Shown in pieces: positions 12,301 to 21,700 of a stretch of 64,000 nt of DNA. The translations under genes and the position numbers were made by a program. The notes below the pieces were generated by a model. The model was given only the letters and a program-made list of their open reading frames with translations. It made no database searches and had not been told where the DNA came from. The DNA comes from Closterium sp. NIES-65 (lineage: Eukaryota > Streptophyta > Zygnematophyceae > Desmidiales > Closteriaceae): contig CANXME010001258.1 in the NCBI GenBank assembly GCA_948144175.1, forward strand, positions 791,001 through 855,000, written 5' to 3'. Positions within the stretch are counted from its first letter, which is position 1. Each line of letters opens with the position of its first letter.

Positions 12301-14214
12301 GGTTTACGGGAGGGTGGGGGGGGGTTGGGGAATGGGGGAACAAGAGGAAAAATCCGGAGGGGGGCGGCGTGGGTTGGGGAAGGGGGAGGGGGGAGAGAGG
12401 GGAAGAGAAGTGTGTCTCACCAGGAGTGCTCTGAAGGTGATGACCGAATCGGTGACGGATGGTGGGGAGAGGGGCCACGAGGAGCTGTTCAGCAGGTAAG
12501 GACTGCACGCGCATATCGGAGCAAGATAGAGGGGCATTTACACGGGAGGAATCCGAGGATGCGTGTGTAAGTTGATTTTCTAGTCGACATGGAGTACGTG
12601 AGCGTGATTGGTTGAGTCAGGCATGGAATATACGAATCAACAAAACTCAATTTTAAGAATGCTCAAAAGTGGCACACATGGTTTTCATGACGTCTGGGAA
12701 GAAGACAGATGGAAAGGGAGTAGCCAGGGAGTGAAAGGCGACAGCAGGGGAGAAAGAATTCGCACCCTGAGGTATTAAGGGTGGCCAAAGTTGCTGTTGT
12801 CGTAAGAATAGCTGCGAGAAGAATGAATGTGATTGTGAGGTGATCCTTCAAGACCTGTGAGTCAGCGAGCAGGTACAACCAAAAAGACAGACGGACGTAA
12901 GAGGTGGGAGCGAGAGGGGTATAACGAGAGTTCAATGGAAGGGCATGGATCATCAGCAGTGGAGAAGAAGCAGAGGAAGAATTATGGGGCAACAGACGTA
13001 TCAAGGCGTGTTATGTGATTGCAAAAAGAGCATGTGCTATAGGAGAAGGGGTAGGGGGGGTGGTGTTTTGGGGGGGGGGGTTGAAGGGACAGGAGGAGTG
13101 AGGTGGTTAAAAGGAGCGGTGGTACCGTGAGGGTGAGGAGGGAGGGAATGATAACGAGGAGAGCATCTGCTGTCACTGACGCAGCAAGTTGCAACCCTGG
13201 TGTGGGGAGCTGCAGAGGCAGGGGGGTACGCAGAGAAGGGAAAGAGGTAGAGATGGAGGAGAGATGAAGTGGGGATGGAGTAGGGATGGGGGAGAGATGG
13301 GGAAGCGGGTATTAAGAGGGAAAACAGTTAGAGAAAGTGAAGGAAGAAGGGGCAGCATGCACGGACACCAAATGAGGGTGCTGTTTGTCCACCTATATTG
13401 TGCGCTTCTGTGTCCCCCTAACCTGTGCGCCTACATGTGTGCCCCACCGCACCTCTGGAGGTCTTATGCAGGGTGGCAGGAACGGCAGAAGCTGGCGCTG
13501 CGCGGAGAGCATCTGGGAGCGGGGAGACATAAGCGCACAAGAGGTGGGGGGCACACGGCGAACACAAGAGGAGTCTAAGGGTCATGAGGCGGCACGAGAT
13601 GGGGAACGGGAGGAGCTAAGTGTAGGGAATTAAGGGGAATCTTGAAGCGTTTCATCACTCAAAGTGTAGGAAATTTGAGAAGCGGAGAAGGAAAACAGGG
13701 TGATGATGCACCGGTCTCAAATGATCAAACAATTTTTTATTAACCAATGGTATCGGATCAATTCAACGGCCTGTGGAATAGTAAATGCGTGATAACTACA
13801 GCATGGCTTAAGCAGTGGCACTGCTTTTGGCACGAGATTGCAAGGAGATGTGGTGATGCAGCAATGTGGTGACGTAGCGATGCAGTGATGCAGAGGCGGT
13901 TGGGAGGGCATAGAAAATTAAAAAACGCTGCTGGTAACGAGGCACTCACGAAAACGATGGTAACCAGCGCAGACACGTGGAACATGGACGTCCCTGTGTG
14001 ACCGCTCACGAACCTGCGCCTCCAGGAAACGCCAAAAGCACCGCATGGCACCACGAAGCACCGCACAGCACCCCAAATCGCCACTCAGGCATAGTATTAC
14101 ACACAGCAGTCATAGAGTGTTGGAACCCATTGGTCCAGCAAAGTCACGCATGTAAGACAGTGTCAATCACGCACGTACAGCACATCCAGGCCACACGCAT
14201 GCACAAGCGCGCGC

Positions 14215-14313
<99 letters not shown>

Positions 14314-14624
14314 TACGCACACATACAAAGGAACATGCACCCGAACGAAAGGGAGAGCCTTTTTTATACAGCGTAAAGGAAAAGCTAACCGTACAAGGCT
14401 AAGGCCTTGGAAGGAGTGTGGCAAGTGAGGCAGGGCTGTGTAGCTCAAAATTACAAGAAGAACTGTGCGAGTACGAGGGAAATAACCATGCTAAATACCT
14501 AAAAACGGAAACAGAAAAAGGCTACGAACATTTCACGTTGCTCCTTGATGTGGCCCGGAAGGAAGGTCATGGCTCGGGACAGGAGCGAGGCCATGACAGG
14601 AGCACTCTCGGATCGCGACGCCAT
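6400..14624 (-). CDS. PIGW: GPI inositol acyltransferase PIGW/GWT1-like, multi-exon
   Basis: ER multi-pass enzyme that acylates the inositol of glucosaminyl-phosphatidylinositol during GPI-anchor synthesis. Exons with matching phase: about 14530-14624 (ATG 14624), 13950-14013, 12766-12854, 12421-12502, 11467-11556, 11119-11219, 10667-10748, 9955-10081, 9525-9635, 8288-8360, 7973-8024, 7572-7616, 7084-7170 and 6400-6576 (stop). Family signatures: [82 protein letters not shown] then NLAFVCW, and [15 protein letters not shown]. One exon after NKEGI lies within about 9310-9490 and is unresolved. The first exon's donor (GTTCGT) is non-consensus, and about 25 residues expected after the second exon are not found. 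Summed exons give about 425 codons, slightly short of the usual 450-500. Several exons have extra copies, annotated separately. Confidence 0.9.
6733..6940. repeat. Minisatellite of ATGCCCCA(A/G) and ATGCTCCAA units
   Basis: Tandem 9-bp units (ATGCCCCAA, ATGCTCCAA, ATGCCCGAA and similar) for about 200 bp in the last PIGW intron. They translate as [15 protein letters not shown] repeats on the minus strand and are not coding. Confidence 0.95.
7655..7715. repeat. CCAT/CCGT tetranucleotide-like repeat
   Basis: Short irregular tract of CCATC, CCACC, CCGTC and TCCGT units in the PIGW intron upstream of the exon at 7572-7616. Confidence 0.8.
8391..8966. repeat. (GGGA)n tract of more than 500 bp
   Basis: Nearly uninterrupted GGGA units, with rare GAGA, GGCG and GGAA variants, from about 8456 to 8965, in the PIGW intron between exons 9525-9635 and 8288-8360. 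The antisense (LPPS)n reading frames of up to 359 codons are artefacts of the repeat. The G-rich strand is a very strong G-quadruplex candidate. Confidence 0.97.
9487..9537 (-). repeat. 29-bp tandem duplication covering a PIGW splice donor
   Basis: CTCACCTACTGTGCTACA occurs at 9491-9508 and again at 9520-9537, so the exon end plus donor (GTAG|GTGAGAG on the minus strand) is present twice, 29 bp apart. Reading straight through one copy would keep the frame into the next PIGW-like segment (YVSLRMVEV); the second copy shifts it. Confidence 0.85.
9955..10407 (-). repeat. Tandem triplication of the PIGW YGVHWN exon
   Basis: Three copies on the minus strand start at 10407, 10252 and 10081. Each follows an AG acceptor and begins GAGCACAGCAGCGAGTAC. 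Copy 10081 encodes [15 protein letters not shown] and has a phase-1 donor at 9954 that fits the next exon. Copy 10252 has an extra Cys codon (HWNCFFFT). Copy 10407 has Gly to Cys (EYCVHW). The flanking intron ends are duplicated too. The copy at 10081 is the best candidate for the constitutive exon. Confidence 0.9.
10550..10625. repeat. GCAGCAGCACCTGGTAGCA minisatellite
   Basis: Three to four copies of a roughly 19-bp unit (AGCAGCAGCACCWGGTAGC) in the PIGW intron just downstream of the exon at 10667-10748. The unit resembles the adjacent splice-donor sequence CTACCAG|GTGCTG. Confidence 0.8.
11297..11362 (-). pseudogene. Relic duplicate of the PIGW MDLGVG exon
   Basis: About 62 bp, including the acceptor, match the functional exon at 11119-11219. 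It encodes [17 protein letters not shown] and then departs without a usable donor. It lies 126 bp upstream in transcript order and diverges from the functional copy at a few positions. Confidence 0.85.
11370..11425. repeat. (ATGG)n tract
   Basis: Tetranucleotide repeat ATGG with GACGG and GACAG variants, within a PIGW intron. Confidence 0.9.
11622..11676 (-). pseudogene. Decayed duplicate of the [13 protein letters not shown] exon
   Basis: GGGAAGACGTCAGAGTCC on the plus strand, and the following bases, align with the functional exon at 11467-11556 (GGGAAGATGTCAAAGTCG) over about 55 bp. Roughly a quarter of positions differ and the acceptor is lost. Confidence 0.75.
11883..12105. repeat. 30-bp minisatellite
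   Basis: About seven head-to-tail copies of a 30-bp unit (GGTGGTAGAGTAGGGGAGAG plus 10 bp), near-identical in the middle, decaying into looser GGTGGTRGGGG copies towards 11700. PIGW intron. Confidence 0.95.
14203..14312. repeat. (CA)n microsatellite
   Basis: About 100 bp of AC dinucleotides in the first PIGW intron, preceded by GCGCGCGC. Confidence 0.97.
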
Positions 14625-15662
14625 GGCGGCAACGTGCAGCAGGTGTAAGGAGAAAACCTGTGCAGTGGAGATTGATACGGTAAAATGGTTTCAGACGCGG
14701 GTACGCGTTTCAGTGAGAAAGGTACGAGAGATGTACGGAGATGTACAATGGTGATGACATGCGATCTGAGAGATTCGGGAAGTAGTGACGAAACGCGCGA
14801 GATGTTAGCACGAGAGAACGTACGTGGCAACGGAATTTCGACGTCACTCCTCCCTCCTGTGTTGATCCAGAGAAGGCAGAATAATCCTCCGCGAACAATT
14901 CACCAGTCACAATTTCCTTCAAACAAGTGTCAAGCTCGAAACTACTACGATTGATGCGCTGCCATTCGGCTACTGCAGCTTCTAATGCCTCCGTAAAACC
15001 GGCTTGTGGGACAATGTCTCTTTCTGATTCTACGCAGAAATGTCAATACCTTGGTTCGACTTGACGAAAAAAGGCTTCAGAAGTTGAGCCTACACGAGCC
15101 TAGAGCCCAATAGACTAAGACCTACAAATGATAAGATACGGAGTGGAGACTCACACGACCTGCGTCAGCTGCGCAGGTCATGGCATCCCCACGCGCACTG
15201 CCTCTTCAAGGCTTTACTTAAGAATACTGGAGCTTTAAACGAGTCGTAATGAGTGCGACCGCCAGTAGAACCTCTCACGGGTACAGTCACCACTTGTCGA
15301 AGCCATGGCCGTTATACTCTACACTCGCTCCGGCATTTGGCCATGGGAGGCATTTAAAAACTCCCCTTTGCCAAGACCATACGTTATGAGAGCCCTGTAA
15401 TCACACTTGACCAATACCAAAGGACGGCCAGCTCAGGCAACGCGCCCAGAAATTCGTTGAAACCAGTCGTCTGCTAAACTTCTCGGCGTAACTTAAAGTC
15501 ACACAACTGTGAAGTACGAGCAAGCAGCTGTAGTTGCTGTGGAGGAATCTAGGAACGGGAGGGATGTGCTGTCGAACTTCAGTTGGCCACAAGCTATACT
15601 CGTCATTGGTTGTACCACGGTATTCTAGAATTCTAGAATCTAGGTGTCAAGCTAGTGGAGTA
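14625..15662. other. PIGW upstream region
   Basis: No supported gene. Close to the retrotransposon junction lies a perfect 16-bp palindrome (TTCTAGAATTCTAGAA at 15623-15638), made of two TTCNNGAA cores. Otherwise unremarkable. Holds the presumed PIGW promoter. Confidence 0.6.
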
Positions 15663-15939
15663 TATAAGGAATTTTCCCGAATTCCTTATCAGGGTTGACT
15701 GCTTCGCGTACAACCCGATTTTCGGAGTTCGCACGTTTGGCCGATTTCAACGCTGCCGAGGCTCCTCGCGTCGCCTTCGGCATTTCCACCGCCAAACCTG
15801 CACCCAACCTCGCTAGTCTGAGGTTTCCTCCTAGCTAGGCTAGCCCTACATTAGTCTGTGCATTCATTGTATTCGCAGTTGATTCAGTCACAGTCTCGTT
15901 ATTTGTTTACCTGCGCACTCTCTTTTACAACTCATAACA
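15663..15939 (+). repeat. Chromovirus 5' LTR
   Basis: 277 bp matching 44765-45045 with few substitutions and a 4-bp indel (CATA in the 3' copy). Ends in CTCATAACA. Its first dinucleotide is TA, where the 3' copy has TG. TATATAAGG at 15661 would serve as a TATA box. Confidence 0.93.
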
Positions 15940-15941
15940 CC

Positions 15942-15953
15942 TGGTATCAGAGC
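15942..15953 (+). other. Primer binding site (initiator tRNA-Met type)
   Basis: TGGTATCAGAGC, 2 bp after the 5' LTR. This is the usual primer site of plant LTR retrotransposons. Confidence 0.9.
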
Positions 15954-16140
15954 TACTTTCCTAGTTCACCTCGCTTTTCTGATCGTAGTTTGGTGGCATA
16001 GGGTGTGGCTGGTTTAGTGACTACACGACAGTTGGCTGCATGGATTGTTAATTCAATCCTGCCCGACTCTGATAGTTCGTGTTTTCACTTGCCTGAAGGC
16101 CACGGAGACCCGACTGCCCACCAGACGTAGCGCTAGGCAC

Positions 16141-17184
16141 ATGGATCAGGAGGCGGTTAACAGGATGATGGCGCAAGTGGCAGAAATGTAGGAGAGCATG
16201 AAGGCATTCATGGCGGAAGTGACAACACTGCGAGAGGAAAACGCCAAGCTACGCCAGACACGAGGTGAAGCGCGTCAGGAGTCGCCTGTGGACGAAGGCG
16301 AGGGCAACAGTCAGGCGATGAGCAATCCGCTGGATGTGCTCACACGTGACTTAAAAAAGGAGGACAGGCAGCAAGCGGCAGCAGCGCCAATTGCAATAGC
16401 GACGATTAAGATCAAGCCCGTTAACCCGCCCCCGTTTAATCATACGGACAAGACGGTTACGGTCAAAGGGTGGCTGTACGGGGTCGAGGTCTTTTTTACT
16501 ACAGCCGGAGTTAATGACGACACCACACGTATTAATTACGCGGTTTCGCTTCTTCGAGGTGCAGCGCTTGAGTGGTGGCGCCGAACCTTGGAAACAGGGA
16601 CGCCGACAGGTGTGACGCATGCGGCAGACGGGACCTCAACAGTGACTAATCAAGTGGCACAATCAATCTTCGGAGTGGCCACGATACGCACGTGGAAGGA
16701 GTGGGGCGCAGCCTTACGAGATCGCTTCGAGCACGTATCCGCCTCGGAGCAAGTTCGCATGAAGCTGCGTGCATGGTCGCAGATGGCATCTGTCCAAGAC
16801 TACACGGCGTCATTTATGGGCCTCGCCGACCAAGTTGATGATATGTCGGAAACTGAGAGGTTAGATAAGTACATCAACGGCCTCAAATACGAGATACAGT
16901 ACGAGGTTCGCAGGGGCCGCCCGACGTCATTTCTTGTAGCAGTACGGCTGGTGGAGTCTACAGATGCGCTGATGCAGTACGCGAGAGCAGCTTCCCGGGA
17001 GGGAAACCGCTTTCGTGGCCAGACCCATCGGGCCACGATCAACGCCGTCCATACACCCGACCGCCCTCCTAAGGGACCGTGTTATCGGTGTGGGAAGACG
17101 GGTCACTAGATGAGAGACTGCCACGAGAAAACGCCGTTGACGGGGAACGACAGGAAGGAGCAGGGAAATAGGAAGAGTCAGTAA
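16141..17184 (+). pseudogene. Chromovirus gag (broken)
   Basis: Retrotrans_gag-type protein. The likely start is ATG 16141, followed by an in-frame TAG at 16189-16191, then open from 16198. The core segment includes LRGAALEWWRR, WGAALRDRFEHV and a YINGLKYEIQYEV-like stretch. A zinc knuckle (CYRCGKTGH) is cut by TAG at 17107-17109 exactly between its His and last Cys (RDC follows). The frame then runs to TAA at 17182-17184 and overlaps the pol frame, which is at -1 and opens from 17172. A programmed -1 shift is plausible for the ancestor. Confidence 0.88.
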
Positions 17185-18361
17185 TTAGCGGGCCCTTTAC
17201 TGACTGTGCTCCATCGCCCGAACCCCACCATCCCCACCGAGACGTGGTTCCGATTCATGCGATCGATCGCACTCGGCCGAATAACGGGGATACACATGTG
17301 GATCACCCTGTGCTGGTCGCTGGCAAGGTGTTAAAAAATAACTTAAAAATGTTCGTCGATGGAGGGGCCAGTCATAGCCTCTTCAACTTGGCGAGCGCAA
17401 AAAAATGCAAGCTGCAACTTGACAGGTGTCTGCCCGAAATTGACACTCGCCTCGTGGATGGGACGCCTCTGGCGATAACGGAAGAAACACGGACGGTCAG
17501 GATCGAATGCGGCGACGATTTCGGCTTCAGCATGAAGTTTCTCGCGACAACATTGGATGGCTGCGACGTGATGCTGGGACGTGATTGGCTGCGACGGCAG
17601 AATCCCGTCATCGGCTGGACAACGGGATCCTGCAGCATCAACAAGCACGAGGGGCTAAATAAACTCCCTGCATGGACGCATGACCACATCCAAGCCCCGT
17701 GCGTCAAAGTTATCACTATAGCTCGCCACTTCAACAGAGGCGCGCAACTGTTCGCTGTTTGCTTACGAGAGTTGGCGGTTGACACCAACGGAAAGGACAT
17801 CGAGAAGCTGTGTGCAGTTGTACCACCGGATTTAGCGGAGCTGATTCGGAGGTACCCGGACATTTTCCCCGACGACCTGCCACCTGGACTGCCACCCGAG
17901 AGACCTGAGGACCACGAAATCCAGCTGGAACCTAGCGCTTAGCTGACTGTTCGGACACAGTGGCGGTTGACCCAGCCGAAACTCGAGGAGTTGCGAAGTC
18001 AAATTGACCCACTGTTGGAGAAAGGGTTCATTCGGGCCAGCACATCTCCCTTCGTAGCACCGATCTTGTTTACCCCGAAGAAGGACGGCGGGCTTCGCAT
18101 GTGTATCGACTATCGCGCGCTAAGCCGGGTCACCATCAAGTCTTGCTACCCAATCCCACGCACCGACGACCTCCTCGACCAACTTCGCGGCGCTCGATAT
18201 TTCTCGAGGATTGACTTACGTGGCGGTTACCACCAGATTCGAGTCTTCGCCGACGATTGTCACAAGAGTACGTTTCGCACACGCTACGGGAGTTACGAAT
18301 TTACAGTGATGCCTTTCGGCCTCACGAACGCGCCTTCGACTTCTCAACAGACCATGAACAG
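17172..18361 (+). pseudogene. Chromovirus protease and RT N-terminal part (duplicated copy 1, part 1)
   Basis: The aspartic protease region has FVDGGASHSLF and MLGRDWLR. The usual active-site Asp-Ser/Thr-Gly reads Asp-Gly-Gly here. RT then begins after an in-frame TAG at 17940-17942: [38 protein letters not shown] (first catalytic Asp kept), PFGLTNAPS. The copy is interrupted at 18367 by a copia element, resumes at 25878-25992, is interrupted again, and ends at 33436-33569. Confidence 0.9.
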
Positions 18362-18366
18362 AGTTT

Positions 18367-18496
18367 TGTGAAAGGAATAAACAGGAATGAATTGACTAAG
18401 TCAGAGTTGGGTACAAATACAACCCTAGCAAACTGTACCCCATATGTGCTACCCCACTATAGCCTACAAACATGCATCAGCTATAATAATCTGACA
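18367..18496 (-). repeat. Copia 1 3' LTR
   Basis: 130 bp, identical by eye to 25743-25872. Confidence 0.97.
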
Positions 18497-18700
18497 CACC
18501 CCCATAGGCAAAGTGGGGGAGAACAAGGGGTCACAAGACCAGTCAAGCAAAGCAAAGCAAGCTCAGGGTGGATCACAAAGTCACCACACAGTCCGAGCAC
18601 AAGAGCAAGGCCAGAGGCCAGTTCACATGCAGGAGTACAGACATATATATAAAACTAGACAAGCAAGAGCAGGTATATATATGTCAAAGTACAAGTAAAG

Positions 18701-21700
18701 TCAAGAAGAGAGCAAGTGAGGCAAGACAGGTACAAGACCCAGCTGGGTACAAAAGCGCTGATGGTCGCAAGGCGCAAGTGCCTTGGTGAACACATCAGCA
18801 GTGTTGGCCTCAGAGGCCACGTAAGCAAGTCGCAACTGACCACGCTGCTGCAGCTCACGAGCAAGGAAGTAGCGGAGAGCAATGTGCTTCGTTCTGTGCT
18901 CCAAGCGCTGCTCTCGACACAAGGCCAACATGGCCTTGTTGTCTACGTAGAGCACTGGAGGAGAACGAGGCAGCTCTCCAAGGTCAGTCAGCAGGTAGGT
19001 GAGCCAGCGAAGCTCCTGTGCAGCCATGGCCCCGGCGTAGATCTCAGCCTCACAACTGGAGCCGAGAACCGAAGACGAGCGAGTAGACCGCCACGAGACA
19101 GAGCCGGAACCAAGGCTGAAGGTGTAACCCTGTGACGACCGCTGCGTAGCCTGGTCGTCAGCCCAAGAAGCGTCTGCGTGCCCAGTGAGGACCACTGGAC
19201 TGCGCCCTCCAAGCACTAGCCCCATGCCCGACGTACTGCACAAGTAGCGCAACACCCTCTTCGCTGCAGCCATGTGCTCTGGTCGGTGTCTCCCAGGAGC
19301 AACAAAGCGTGCGAGAATGCTAAGAGGGTATGCGAGGTCAGGTCGTGTGCAGGTCATCAGGTACATGAGGCAGCCAACAAGCTCTGCAAACGGGCCACTC
19401 GACTCTACGGACTCATCCGAAGGCAGAGCTGAGAGCGAGTGGTGAGTAGGCAGAGGAGTGGCCTGAGGCGAGGAGTACGTGAAGTCGAAGCGCTGAAGGA
19501 CCTGCTGCACCATGTGTGACTGAGTCAGGGTAATGGTGCGGCGTGCTCTGTCCCGAGTGATCTGCAAGCCAAGGTAGCTGCGCAGTTCACCCAGGTCTGT
19601 GCACGTGTGTCTCTTCAGCAGCTCGGACTTCACGTAGGCGAGTCCAGCAGTGTCCGCTGTGGCAAAGACCAAGTCGTCGACGTACACGAGGATGTAGAAC
19701 GGCGGCAGGGAAGTGTCGGTGCGAAGAAACAGCGACGGGTCAGCAGTAGAAGGAGCAAACCCAAGAGCCGCAAGCGTAGTCCTCAGTGTGTCGTGCCACT
19801 CACGCGGTGCCTGGCGGAGACCGTAGACTGGCCGTCGGAGGCTCCACTGGGTGCCAGGAGGGAAAGTCCCAGTGAAGCCAGGCGGATGGCGCAGCCAGAT
19901 CTCCTCGTGCAGGCTACCCTGCAGGAACGCAGTGCTGAAGTCGAGAGAGTGAAGCTCGTAGTCGCGCTGAGCGGCAATGTGCAGCAGCACCCGAAGAGTG
20001 GTCATCTTCGGGGTGGGAGAGAAGGTCTGAAAGTAGTCAACTCCCTGCCGCTGTCTGAAGCCACGAGCCACGTAACGCGCCTTGAAGACAGGTGGCGAGC
20101 CCGGCGGCCGCTTCACCCTGAAGATCCACATGCCACTGACGATGTTCGCCCCAGGAGGGGGAACCGCGTCAACGTAGGTGCCTGTGGACTTCCAGGAAGC
20201 CATCTCTGCATCCATAGCTGCCTGCCACTGAGAGGAGTAGGGACCCTCTACGGCCTCCGCGTAAGAACGCGGAGTCGGGATGTCTAGTGCATCCGGGTCT
20301 CCCTCAGGGGCTAGCAGTACAGACGCGAGACGAGGTGAAGCAGCGGCTAGACACTGGAACTCCTCCTGCCTGTCCTCTAGGACGTCCGTGCCAAGGGCAC
20401 ACTCACCCCCGACGGACGGAGGACAGGCGGACTCTGACTCAGCGATAAGACGAGCAGCGTAGTCTAGACGACAGCGCGCAGCAAAGTCGACAAGCTCAGT
20501 GACAAGGGCAGACGCAGCAGACGACGCGAAGGAAGGGTCAGTGACAGCAGTAGCAAGGAGACGCGTGACAGTAGGACTGGCAGCACGAAGAGAGTCCGAC
20601 TCCGGGTCGGCAAGAGCAGGAAGAGAGGAAGCAGGAGGAGAAGGCAAAGGGGCACGCAGAGGAGCAGTGGACGGACGCAGTGACATCCGGTGCGTGCCAG
20701 GGACAGGAGGAGGACGCTGACGCGACCCGCGACCACTAGCGCGCTCAGTACGAACAGGCGACGCAGGACGAGACGCAGGCTCATGACGCTCAGTAAGGCC
20801 TCCAGTCGGACCAGCGTAGGGAGAAGGAGCAGGCAAAGGGGAGGCAGGCTCTAGCTGTGGCTGTGACCGGACAGGCTGCGGACCCTCTAAGGGAGGAGGA
20901 GGAGGAGCAAGACCAAGAACCTGCTCCAGGAGCGGAACGAAGTACGGTCGAGACCGCGCGGCGACGCCAGAAACAGCAGGAACAGAACCAGCAGCTCCGG
21001 CCGGAGCACCCACTCCAGCAGCACCTCCAGCAGAACCACCAGAAGCTCCAGAACCTCCAGCAGCAGCACCAGGAGCACCGTCAGTCGGACCACCAACCGC
21101 AGGCTCAGCGCCAACGTCCTCAGCAGGACCAGCTCCAGGAGAACCCTCAGACCCAGCAGCTCCAGCACCCACAGGACGAGCACCGCCAGGTCGCGTGGCA
21201 GCAGCGCCCTCCGCAGCCGAAGAACCACCAGCACCAGCGGCACGCCTCCAGCGCCGGGCAAACCACTCACGCAGCTCCTGTGGAGAGAGCGGCTCCCGGC
21301 GAGACGAAGCACCCCCAGGCACAGCACCTCCAGGCTCGGCACCTCCAGGCTCAGCACCCCCAGGCTCAGCACCCCCAGGCTCAGTACCCCCAGACACAGC
21401 ACCCCCAGGCACAGCACCCCCAGGCTCAGCACCCCCAGGCACAGCACCCCCAGGCTCAGTACCCCCAGGCCCAGCACCCCCAGACTCCGCACCCCCAGGC
21501 TCAGCACCCCCAGGCTCAGCACCCCTAGACTCCGCACCCCCAGGCTCAGCTCCCGCAGCAGCACCGGAGTCACCAGTGACCTCGACAGGCTCGACCGCGT
21601 CTACCTGAGACACACCTGAAGGGGCAGGACCCTGAGGGGGGAGGGGGACTACTGGGGGGGGACCTGGTACCAAGAAGAGCGGGGGTGGGGGGAGGGACGG

